From contig OZ241844.1 in the NCBI GenBank assembly GCA_965202735.1, positions 1,674,001 through 1,738,000 of the forward strand: 64,000 nt of DNA, in the 5' to 3' direction. Position 1 is the first letter of the stretch. The number at the start of each line of letters is the position of its first letter. Below the pieces are notes generated by a model. It did no database searches. It saw only the letters and a program-made list of their open reading frames with translations, and was not told the origin of the DNA. Of the stretch, positions 1-7,146 are shown one piece after another. The position numbers were made by a program, and so were the translations under genes. Source of the DNA: HK1 sp965202735. Lineage in GTDB: Bacteria; Pseudomonadota; Gammaproteobacteria; HK1.

Positions 1-825
1 CGGCTCGGGCGGCGGAACGTGCTGGAAGCGGTGGACCTCTCGGTACGCTCCGGCGAGATCGTGACCCTGGTCGGGCTCAACGGCGCGGGCAAGTCGACGC
101 TGGTCCGCGTGCTCCTCGGCATCGTCCGGCCTCACCGCGGCGAGGTCGTGCGCGCGGCCGGACTGCGCATCGGCTATTCGCCGCAGTACGTGCACCGCGA
201 CCCGGTCCTGCCGATGACGGTCCGGCGCTTCCTGACCCTGAGCGCCCCGACGTCGCGCGAGCGGCTGGAATCGTTGCTGGCCGAGGTCGGCGCGGGGGCG
301 ATCCTCCACCATCCCCTGGCCGAGGTCTCCGGAGGGGAGCTTCACCGCGTGCTGCTCGCGCGCGCCCTGCTGCGCAAGCCTCGACTGCTCGTGCTCGACG
401 AGCCGCTCGCGGGGGTCGACGTCACGGGCCAGGGCGAGCTCCATGGCCTGATCGCGGACATTCGGGACCGGTACGGCTGCGGCGTGCTGCTGGTCTCGCA
501 CGATCTGCACCTGGTCATGGCCGCGACGGACACCGTGGTGTGCCTCAACCGGCACGTGTGCTGCAAGGGACATCCGCACTCGATCGCGCGGCACCCGGAG
601 TTCGTCTCCCTGTTCGGCCCGCACGTGGCGAGCGGGTTCGCGGTCTACCGGCACTCGCACGATCACCGTCACGACGCGTCCGGCGAGCCGGTGCCGATCG
701 AGCCCGGCGTACCGGAGGCGGTGCGCCCGCCCGAGGCGACGCCCGCGCCCGAGGGACATCGCGGAGGCGGCACGTCCCGCACCGGGGGGCGTGCGGCGAC
801 GGGCGCGCCCGGGGGACACCGGTGA
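1..825 (+). CDS. znuC: Zinc ABC transporter ATP-binding protein ZnuC (5' end outside window)
   Basis: This is the ATPase subunit of a ZnuABC-type high-affinity zinc importer, acting on the cytoplasmic face of the inner membrane. The frame is open from base 1 (R-L-G-R-R-N-V-L-E), so the true start lies left of the window. It shows Walker A GLNGAGKST (bases 73-99), the signature EVSGGELHRV, Walker B LLVLDEP and the H-loop LLVSHD. The C-terminus is histidine-rich (RHSHDHRHD) and then Pro/Glu-rich, as in many ZnuC proteins, and may bind metal. The TGA stop shares its A with the ATG of the permease gene, so the two are translationally coupled. Manganese specificity is the main alternative; the His-rich tail favours zinc. 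Confidence 0.9.
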   Translation, partial: RLGRRNVLEAVDLSVRSGEIVTLVGLNGAGKSTLVRVLLGIVRPHRGEVVRAAGLRIGYSPQYVHRDPVLPMTVRRFLTLSAPTSRERLESLLAEVGAGAILHHPLAEVSGGELHRVLLARALLRKPRLLVLDEPLAGVDVTGQGELHGLIADIRDRYGCGVLLVSHDLHLVMAATDTVVCLNRHVCCKGHPHSIARHPEFVSLFGPHVASGFAVYRHSHDHRHDASGEPVPIEPGVPEAVRPPEATPAPEGHRGGGTSRTGGRAATGAPGGHR

Positions 826-1628
826 TGGAGGACTTCTTCGTGCGTGCGCTCGCGGGCGGCATCGGTACGGCGCTCGCCGCCGGTCCGGTCGGCTGCTTCG
901 TGGTGTGGAGGCGCATGGCCTACTTCGGCACCGCTCTCGCCCATGCGGTGCTCCTGGGCGTCGCCCTCGGCTTTCTGCTCGACGTGGAGCCGATCCTGGC
1001 CGTCTTCGCGATATGCCTCATGCTCGCGGGGTGTCTGGCTCTGCTGGAGCGCCAGCGGCTCGTTTCCCTCGACGCCCTGCTCGGGGTGCTTGCCCACGCG
1101 GTCCTCGCGGCGGGGCTCGTCGTCATCGCGTTCATGGAGCGATTGCGGGTCGATCTGGTCGGCTATCTCTTCGGCGACATCCTCTCGGTGGGGGTCGTCG
1201 ATCTGTGGCTCATCTTCGCGACCGCCGCCGTCGCGGTCGCCGCGCTCGTCTGGCAATGGCGCAATCTCCTGGCAATGACCGTCAACGGGGACCTCGCGGC
1301 GGCGGAGGGCGTGCCGGTGGTGCGGGTGCGCCTGCTGCTCCTGTTCCTGCTCGCCGGGGTCATCGCGGTGGGGATGAAGATCGTCGGCATGCTGCTGGTG
1401 GTGTCGCTCGTGATCATTCCCGCCGCCGCCGCGCGCCGGATGGCGGCGACGCCCGAGCAGATGGCGGTCGCCTCCACCGTGATCGGCATCGTCGCGGTCA
1501 TCGCCGGGCTGTTCGGTTCGCTGGAATGGGACGTCCCGGCCGGCCCGGCCATCGTGCTGGTGGCGAGCGCGATATTCGTCGCGAGCCTGCTCGCCCCCAC
1601 CCGCGGACATGCCGGTCGAGAGGACTGA
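825..1628 (+). CDS. znuB: Zinc ABC transporter permease ZnuB
   Basis: This is the integral membrane subunit of the zinc importer, 267 residues, the usual size for ABC-3 family permeases. It is hydrophobic throughout with about eight predicted membrane segments. The early motif GPVGCFVVWRRMAYFGTALAHA and the later MKIVGMLLVVSLVIIPAAAA are typical of ZnuB/TroC proteins. The start is the ATG that overlaps the znuC stop (TGATG). A longer open frame upstream only re-reads znuC and was not used. The periplasmic binding protein ZnuA and the regulator Zur are not in the window and may lie to the left. Confidence 0.92.
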   Translation: MEDFFVRALAGGIGTALAAGPVGCFVVWRRMAYFGTALAHAVLLGVALGFLLDVEPILAVFAICLMLAGCLALLERQRLVSLDALLGVLAHAVLAAGLVVIAFMERLRVDLVGYLFGDILSVGVVDLWLIFATAAVAVAALVWQWRNLLAMTVNGDLAAAEGVPVVRVRLLLLFLLAGVIAVGMKIVGMLLVVSLVIIPAAAARRMAATPEQMAVASTVIGIVAVIAGLFGSLEWDVPAGPAIVLVASAIFVASLLAPTRGHAGRED

Positions 1629-1699
1629 CCACCGGCGCGGCGGCGCCGGCGCCACCCCGTCGGACCGGGCCGCAGCATCCCGCCACCGATCCTGTCAGA

Positions 1700-2797
1700 A
1701 TGCCCGCCGCCATGCGCCACTTCACCGACATCCAGTTGCGGCGCGTCGTCCGCGCCCTGCTCGAGCGGGCCGGCAGCGAGCCCCCCGAGGCCGCCCGGGT
1801 GGCCGACCACCTGGTGGACGCGAACCTCCGGGGCCATGACAGCCACGGCGTCGGGATGATCCCCCACTACGTCCACAACATCACGAACGGGACCGTGTCG
1901 CCGAACACCGGGCTGTCGGTGGTGCGGGACGGCGGCGCGGTGATGGTGTTCGACGGCGGCATGGGGTACGGCCAGCGGGTCGGGGCGGAGATGATGGAGC
2001 GGCTGATCGGACGTGCCCGGGAGCTGGGTGCGGTGGTGGCGGCGCTGCGCAACGTCCATCACCTGGGCCGCATCGGCGCCTACGCGGAGATGGCGGTGGC
2101 CGCGGGTCTCGTCTCCCTCCACTTCGTGAACGTCACCGGCCACCCGCCCCTCGTCGCCCCGTACCGCGGCGGCCGGGCCCGGTTCGGCACCAACCCCATC
2201 TCCATCGGGGTGCCCGGCACCTCGCGGCACGAGCCGTTCCTGCTCGACATGGCCACCAGCCTCATCGCGCTGGGCAAGGTCCGGGTCGCCCTCAACAAGG
2301 GCGAGCAGATCGCGCCGGGGACGCTGGTGGACGCGCAGGGCCGGCCGACCACCGACCCGAAGGTCATGTTCCCCGACGACGAGGCGCGGCGCGGGGCGCT
2401 CCTGCCGCTCGGCCTGCACAAGGGCTACGGACTCCTGTTCGCGGCCGAGCTGCTGGCCGGCGTGGTCGGTGGCGGCGAGACGTCGCATCCGGGGACCGCG
2501 GGCCTCGATACCATCCGCAACAACATGCTGAGCGTGGTCGTCGATCCGGCCTCGCTCGCCGAGCCCGAGTGGATGGAGCGCGAGCTCGACACCATCATCG
2601 ACTACGTGACCTCCTCGCCGCCGGCGAACCCCGACGAGCCGGTCCTGGTGGCGGGGGACCCCGAGCGGAGGACGATGGAGGAGCGGCTGGCGGAGGGCAT
2701 CCCGGTCGACCCCGTGACCTGGGAAGGCATCCTCGCCGCCGGCGAGCTCGTCGGCCTCCCGCGCAGCGAAGCGGCCGCGCTGGTCTCCAGCGCCTGA
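1700..2797 (+). CDS. hcxB: Hydroxycarboxylate dehydrogenase, malate/L-lactate dehydrogenase family (HcxB/YbiC-like)
   Basis: This is an NAD(P)-dependent oxidoreductase of the Ldh_2 family (malate/L-sulfolactate/ureidoglycolate dehydrogenases), 365 residues. It closely resembles E. coli YbiC (HcxB) along its length: the N-terminal VADHLVDANLRGHDSHGVGM with the conserved His, the NVHHLGRIGAYAE segment, FGTNPISIGVPG, and HKGYGL. E. coli HcxB reduces 2-oxo acids such as hydroxyphenylpyruvate and 2-oxoglutarate; the substrate here is inferred. A second ATG 12 bases downstream (1712) is an equally possible start, and neither has an obvious ribosome binding site. The gene is separated from znuB by 71 bp. 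A perfect hairpin follows at 2860-2897. Confidence 0.85.
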   Translation: MPAAMRHFTDIQLRRVVRALLERAGSEPPEAARVADHLVDANLRGHDSHGVGMIPHYVHNITNGTVSPNTGLSVVRDGGAVMVFDGGMGYGQRVGAEMMERLIGRARELGAVVAALRNVHHLGRIGAYAEMAVAAGLVSLHFVNVTGHPPLVAPYRGGRARFGTNPISIGVPGTSRHEPFLLDMATSLIALGKVRVALNKGEQIAPGTLVDAQGRPTTDPKVMFPDDEARRGALLPLGLHKGYGLLFAAELLAGVVGGGETSHPGTAGLDTIRNNMLSVVVDPASLAEPEWMERELDTIIDYVTSSPPANPDEPVLVAGDPERRTMEERLAEGIPVDPVTWEGILAAGELVGLPRSEAAALVSSA

Positions 2798-2859
2798 ATC
2801 CCGAGCCGTTCGGCTGAGGAGGAATTGACAGCGGCGGGGGAGCGTCCGGCCGAAAGACT

Positions 2860-2897
2860 GCGCCGGCCGGGGAGCGCGCACCCTCCCCGGCCGGCGC
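2860..2897. terminator. 15-bp perfect hairpin between hcxB and the binding-protein remnant
   Basis: Arms 2860-2874 and 2883-2897 are perfect inverted complements (GCGCCGGCCGGGGAG) around an 8-base loop. It lies between two convergent reading frames, so it could end transcription from both sides. No T-run follows on either strand, so intrinsic termination is not certain. Confidence 0.45.
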
Positions 2898-2919
2898 GGT
2901 ACGGGAGCCGTCGCCCGGC

Positions 2920-3440
2920 TCAGTACTTCCTGCACTCCGGCACTTCGCGCCCCGGGGCGCCGATGGTGGCGAAGACCGCCGGGTCGAGCCCGAGGGTCTG
3001 GGACACGCCGGGCACCGTCCTCACAGCGATTCCCGCCAGCGCCCGGACAGGCCGTACCGTGGCGGGGTCCCGGCGCGATTTCGACCCCCAGGGCGTCCGA
3101 TCGAGAGGATTTCAGGAGCATGTTCCCGCCTGGCGGGAATCGCTGCCGTCCTCACGAGCCGGTTGACGAGGTTGCCGTCGGCGTCCTCGACCACCTCGGT
3201 CACGAAGTTGGTGCCGATGGCCTGCCGGTTGCCGTCGAGCCTGATCATGCCGTTCGGCGCGTCGAGCTCCAGCGCCGCGAGCCCCGCCCGGAGCTTCTCG
3301 TGGCCGTCGCTCAGGTCGCCGCCGATGGCGTCGAGCACCGTGAACGCGGCGGTGGCCGCATTGTGGTACCCGGTCGCGAGCAGCGAGGGCGAGGGGAAGC
3401 GCTTGTCCGGCGGGAACGCGTCCTGGTACGCCTTCACGAA
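2920..3440 (-). pseudogene. Branched-chain amino acid-type ABC transporter substrate-binding protein, 3' remnant interrupted by a mobile repeat
   Basis: Read leftwards from 3440, the frame gives the last part of a LivK-type periplasmic binding protein: FVKAYQDAFPPDKRF, then LLATGYHNAATAAFTVLDAI, then GTNFVTEVVEDADGN. It then runs into a 122-bp repeat (3024-3145) and stops at 3021-3023. Removing the repeat plus one copy of the 9-bp target duplication rejoins ...NRLVRT to VPGVSQTLGLDPAVFATIG and RKY with a stop at 2920, in frame (130 codons). The family is normally about 400 residues, so roughly the first three quarters are missing, lost at about base 3441 where unrelated sequence begins. It is therefore broken twice: by deletion of the 5' part and by insertion. 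Confidence 0.85.
3024..3145 (+). mobile_element. Miniature element, family A, copy 1 (122 bp)
   Basis: The ends are perfect 16-bp inverted repeats (CAGCGATTCCCGCCAG and its complement). It is flanked by identical 9-bp direct repeats CCGTCCTCA at 3015-3023 and 3146-3154, the mark of transposition. There is no coding capacity, so it is a non-autonomous MITE-like element. It interrupts the binding-protein remnant. Related full copies are at 15251, 20167 and 22972, with a fragment at 6642. No transposase with matching ends is in the window. Confidence 0.88.
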
Positions 3441-3636
3441 TCAGACGTCTGCTCATTGCTCTCCTCTGCTCAGCTCATCCATTGTCCATTCCCGCCGTCC
3501 ATGCCCGCCGCAGCGGCTCCACGGCGCCGCCGGAGAGCCGGAGACGGGGTCGTCACGACTGCTGCGCCATGCCGGAAGCGACCACGCTTCCTGCTCCCGC
3601 CTGCCGGTGGATGCGCTCCGCAGCATGGCGCGGGGT
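3441..3636. other. Non-coding junction between two gene remnants
   Basis: This stretch separates the 5'-truncated binding-protein remnant from the 3' end of the amidase remnant. I see no gene, no convincing RNA and no repeat in it. It probably marks a deletion junction. Confidence 0.5.
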
Positions 3637-4250
3637 CTACCCCACGCACCGCTGCGCTGACCGCTGCGCCGGCCGGTTCGGACGGCCCCGAGCCGAGGCG
3701 CCGTCCGGGCCGGCCCGGTCCCCGCCGGGAAACTCCAGCACCGCCTCGCACCAGGCCGCGGCCCGGAACAGCGCGAACGTCTCCCGCGCCGCGCCGAGCT
3801 GCAGGCCGAGCGGCAGGCCGTCTTCGCCGAGGCACGCCGGCACCCCGCAGGTTGGCAGCCCGGCGAACGACCACACCGCGTTGAACTGCGCGTCCCCGGT
3901 GTAGTGGTCCTCGAACGGCGGGGCGCTCGAAACCGTCGCCGGCGACAGGGCGACGACCGGCCCCGCCGGCGCATCGAGGGCGTCGGCGAGATCGGCCGCG
4001 AACCGCTGCTGGTGCACGCGCGCGGCCCGGTAGTCGACGGCGGACGCCGCGAGTCCCTCCTCGATGAGCCGGGCGATCCCCGGACGGTACGTATCGGGGC
4101 GCTCCGCGAAATCGCGGCGGTGCACCTCGGCCGCCTCCACCGCCATCACCAGGCCGTGGCTCGCGTGCAGGCCGGCGAAGCTCGGGGGAAGGGGGAGGGG
4201 CTCGATGGCTGCTCCCGCCTCCTCGAGCCGGGCGACGCACGCCCTGAACC
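3637..4250 (-). pseudogene. Amidase (amidase signature family), 3' part only, cut by an IS
   Basis: The frame reads leftwards from the IS edge at 4250: RACVARLEEAGAAIEPLPLP, then AVDYRAARVHQQRFAADLADALD, VVALSPATVSSAPPFEDHYTG, FNAVWSFAGLPTCGVPACL, DGLPLGLQLGAARETFALF. This is the C-terminal third of an amidase-signature enzyme (hydrolysis of amides). The Ser-cisSer-Lys catalytic region, which lies in the N-terminal half, is absent. The missing half is not found on the far side of the IS, so a rearrangement accompanied or followed the insertion. An in-frame ATG at 4149 could start a short peptide but would give no active enzyme. Confidence 0.82.
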
Positions 4251-6284
4251 CAGGGCTATTTCACGCTAGCAGTAGCTGATTGACTGGGCAGTTGGTGTGC
4301 CAGGGTCTGGCTTTTCGTGTCGGCTTGGTGCATGCTGGCGGGATGCGAGATGGGTTTGACCCGGCCGAGGTAGTCGTTGGCGAAGTCGAGGTGCGTGCGG
4401 TGCGCGGCGACGAGCGTCGGCGCTGGGACGCGCTGATGGCGGCGCACCACTACCTTGGGTTCCGGCAGTTTGCGGGCCGGGGGTTGCGCCACGTCGCGAC
4501 GTGGCGCGGTCACTGGCTGGCGCTGGTGGGCTGGCAGTCGGGGGCGTTCAAGTGTGGTCCGCGCGACCGCTGGCTGGGCTGGCACCGTTCGGTGCAGTTC
4601 CGGCGGCTGCACCTGATCGCGAACAACACGCGGTTCCTGGTGCTGCCGGAGGGGTCGGGGGTCGCGCACTTGGCGTCGCGGGTGCTGGGCCGGAGCCTGC
4701 GCCGGCTGAGCGCGGACTGGGCGGCGCGGTATGGCCATCCGCTGGAGCTGGCGGAGACGTTCGTCGACCCGGCGCGGTTCCGGGGCACATGCTACGCGGC
4801 GTCGAACTGGGTGCGGGTGGGGCGTACGAAGGGCTTCGCGCGCCACAACGGGGCGTACACCGACCCGCACGAGCAGCCGAAGGAGATGTATGTGCGGGCG
4901 CTGCGGCGCGACGCGCGCCGCAGGCTGGTGGCCCCCTTGGACCGTGCCGAGTGGCAGTGCCGGGCGACCCCGGTGCGCTACACGCGCGCCGAGCTGCGGT
5001 CGCTGCGCGACCTGTTCGCGCAGGTGCCGGATGCACGGCGCGGACAGGGCCGCAAGCACTCGCTGCCGACCGTGCTGTCGGTCTGCGCGTTGGCACGGCT
5101 CGCCGGCCAGCACGGGCCGGCGGCGACGGAGCGATTCGCACGCCACCTCAGCGAGGCGGAGCTGCGGGCGCTCGGCGCGTGGACCGACCCGGCGACCGGG
5201 CGCCGGGTCGCACCGTCGGACTCGACCCTGTGCCGGGTGCTGATGGACACTGACCCGGACGACCTGCAGGCGGTGCTGGTGCAGTGGGCCGCGCCGCGCC
5301 TCGCCGAGGGCGGCGCGACGCCGGCGCTGGCCGCCGACGGCAAGCGCATCCGGGGCGCCAACCGGCACGCGGGCCCCGACGCCCACTTCGAGATCGTGAC
5401 GCTGGTCACCCACGCCGGACGGCCGCTCGCGAGCCGCTGCTGCCGCGACGAGGGCGGCGAGACCGCCGCGCTGCGGGCCCTGCTCGAAGACGTCGACCTC
5501 ACCGGCTGCGTGCTCACCCTGGACGCGCTGCACGCGACCCGCGACACCGCGCGCGCGATCGTCGAGGCGCACGGCGCCGACTACGTGTTGGCAATCAAGG
5601 CGAACTGCCCCGACAGCTTCGCGCAGCTCGCCGCGATCGACTGGGACACCGCCGCCGTGCGCCGCCACGCCGATGACCCGGTGAAGGCGCACGGACGCAT
5701 CGAGACGCGCCGCATCGCCGCGTGTGAGCTGCTCGCCGGCACCCTCGCGCCCTTCCCCGGCGCCCGCCAAGCGTTCCGCGTCGTGCGCACACGCACCAAC
5801 GCGAAGACCGGCACCACCTCGACCGAGACCGCCTACGGCATCACCTCGGCCCCCGCCCGGCGCGCCGGACCGGCCCAACTGCTCGCCTGGAACCGCGGCC
5901 ACTGGCAGGTCGAGAACGCCAACCACTACCGCCGCGACGCCACCATGGGCGAAGACGCGAGCCGCGTGCGTGCGCGCCACGCGCCCGCCAACCATGCCAC
6001 CCTCAACAACATCGCGCTCGCCGTCGTGTTCCATCGCGGCTTCCGCTACCTGCCCGACGCCCATCTCCACTTCATGATGCACCGCGACGACGCGCTCGAC
6101 GCCGTCCTGTCCTCCGACTGAGCCGGCTTCCGGCCACCCCCTCTCGCAGCAAGCCTCCGCGTCCGAGGGCCGGCCGACCGACCCCGACCGCTGCGAAACC
6201 GCGCCCGGAGGACCCCGCCGCACCCTGCCGCGCAGGTCACCCCTTTCGTGTCATCGCGAGGATCGGTAGCGTGAAATGACCCTG
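4251..6284 (+). mobile_element. ISAs1-family insertion sequence with DruA-like/transposase fusion
   Basis: The boundaries are inferred from imperfect terminal inverted repeats. The left end reads CAGGGCTATTTCACGCTA and the reverse complement of the right end reads CAGGGTCATTTCACGCTA, differing at two bases. The element is about 2.03 kb and contains one large gene, the transposase at 4343-6121. CAGGG ends fit the ISAs1 family. I find no target-site duplication: the flanks (GCCCTGAACC on the left, GCGGGGCAGT on the right) do not match. The left flank is an amidase gene whose other half is missing on the right, so one side has been rearranged. Confidence 0.8.
4343..6121 (+). CDS. ISAs1-family transposase fused to an N-terminal DruA-like (DUF4338) domain
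   Basis: The protein has 592 residues from the ATG at 4343; an in-frame TTG lies at 4280. Residues about 15-165 match the DUF4338/DruA family: MAAHHYLGFRQFAGRGLRH, WLALVGWQSGAFKCGPRD, LHLIANNTRFLVLP, ETFVDPARFRGTCYAASNW. From about residue 205 it is a normal ISAs1-family (H-repeat-like) transposase: SLRDLFAQVPDARRGQGRK (the associated domain), then DDE catalytic candidates D332 (AADGK), D394 (TLDALHA) and E524 (HWQVEN). The C-terminal NHATLNNIALAV is typical. ISAs1 transposases are usually about 370-400 residues, so the extra domain explains the length. DUF4338 defines DruA of the Druantia phage-defence system; here a role in transposition is the simpler inference. Confidence 0.85.
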   Translation: MRDGFDPAEVVVGEVEVRAVRGDERRRWDALMAAHHYLGFRQFAGRGLRHVATWRGHWLALVGWQSGAFKCGPRDRWLGWHRSVQFRRLHLIANNTRFLVLPEGSGVAHLASRVLGRSLRRLSADWAARYGHPLELAETFVDPARFRGTCYAASNWVRVGRTKGFARHNGAYTDPHEQPKEMYVRALRRDARRRLVAPLDRAEWQCRATPVRYTRAELRSLRDLFAQVPDARRGQGRKHSLPTVLSVCALARLAGQHGPAATERFARHLSEAELRALGAWTDPATGRRVAPSDSTLCRVLMDTDPDDLQAVLVQWAAPRLAEGGATPALAADGKRIRGANRHAGPDAHFEIVTLVTHAGRPLASRCCRDEGGETAALRALLEDVDLTGCVLTLDALHATRDTARAIVEAHGADYVLAIKANCPDSFAQLAAIDWDTAAVRRHADDPVKAHGRIETRRIAACELLAGTLAPFPGARQAFRVVRTRTNAKTGTTSTETAYGITSAPARRAGPAQLLAWNRGHWQVENANHYRRDATMGEDASRVRARHAPANHATLNNIALAVVFHRGFRYLPDAHLHFMMHRDDALDAVLSSD

Positions 6285-6534
6285 GCGGGGCAGTGTCTCA
6301 TCTTGACTTTCTTCCTCAGCGCGGCATCACTGCCCCGAAGCCAAACCGAGGCACTCCCCGGCTCGGTGTCGGAATGTTCATGGCCGGGCTCATGGCCGGG
6401 TTGGCCATCGCACCGCATGAAGTGGAGGCGGCGTGCGGCCCGAAGACACCCGCATTCTCCTCTCATCCCGGAGGGAGAGCTCGAACGGCTGTTGCCGGAG
6501 TCGCCGGGCTCAGGAGAAGACACCGGATCTTCAT

Positions 6535-6620
6535 CCCCTCTCCCCCCGGGAGAGGGGCCGGGGGTGAGGGTGCGGCGATGATTCGGTCCCCTCACCCCAA
6601 CCGGGGGGAGAGGGGCTTCT
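6535..6620. repeat. REP-like palindromic repeat pair
   Basis: The first unit is a perfect hairpin: CCCCTCTCCC (6535-6544), a 3-base loop, GGGAGAGGGG (6548-6557), followed by GTGAGGGTGCGG. A second, inverted unit (CCCTCACCCC then GGGGGGAGAGGGG) lies at about 6588-6615. Such CCCTCTCCC/GGGTGAGGG palindromes are common intergenic repeats in many GC-rich proteobacteria. No gene is involved. Confidence 0.6.
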
Positions 6621-6641
6621 TTCGGAACCAGGGGCATCACA

Positions 6642-6688
6642 AATCCCACCACGGTACGGCCTCTTCCGGGCGCTGGCGGGAATTGCTG
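6642..6688 (-). mobile_element. Fragment of miniature element family A (one end, inverted)
   Basis: About 47 bp match the left end of family A in reverse orientation, including the ACGGTACGGCCTCTTCCGGG core and the terminal GGCGGGAATTGCTG. The rest of the element cannot be recognised, so this is a decayed or truncated copy. Confidence 0.7.
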
Positions 6689-6898
6689 GCTGGTGCGGCA
6701 CGGTGTTGAGCGGCTGCCCGCGGAGCGGGGATGTGGTATACATGCGCCCGCATCGGCCCTTGCCGGGGCCCGAGCCATCGCCCCCCGCGACGGTCCCCGG
6801 CCGGAACAGGTGGGTTCCCATGACGCAGACGGCCATCGAGCGCACAACGTGGCGCACCGTCCCGGACGGTGCGGCCCCGGCCTGCCGACATGTCTCTA

Positions 6899-6914
6899 CC
6901 CCCCCCCCCCCCCC
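6899..6914. repeat. Poly-C tract (16 bases), possible phase-variation site
   Basis: Sixteen consecutive cytosines lie 232 bases before the RTX start codon. Homopolymer runs of this length slip easily during replication. Being upstream of the called start, it would act on transcription or leader structure rather than on the reading frame. Confidence 0.55.
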
Positions 6915-7146
6915 GAGACTCCGGGCGGGGGGCTGAGCCGCCGGGCAGCGCGCCGAGCACACCCCCGCGCCTGAAGCGCGTCCCGACCGGGCGCGGACGC
7001 TCTACCCCACGACCCCCGCCGCGGCCGGCCCGAGGCGGTGACGCCATCTTCCATCCACACCCCCGCCCGGCCAGTCCCGGCACGTGCGCATCGGTCGATG
7101 CGCGCCGCCGGGCGGCGGGCTGCACCTGAGCTGAGGAGACGACACC

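Larger units (their letters stand above)
6286..7146. other. Long non-coding region between the IS and the RTX gene
   Basis: No convincing gene is present. The stretch holds a pair of GC-rich palindromes (6535-6620), an inverted fragment of mobile repeat family A (6642-6688), and a run of 16 cytosines (6899-6914). An ATG at 6820 starts MTQTAIERTTWRTVPDG, echoing the MTQN start of the RTX gene, but that frame dissolves into the poly-C tract and low-complexity sequence, so I do not call it. A ribosome binding site for the RTX gene (GAGGAGA) ends 7 bases before 7147. Confidence 0.6.

Noticed and set aside
6703..6936. A short frame before the RTX gene with an MTQT start like the RTX protein
   Set aside because: It runs through the poly-C tract into low-complexity sequence, has no domain and no clear ribosome binding site.
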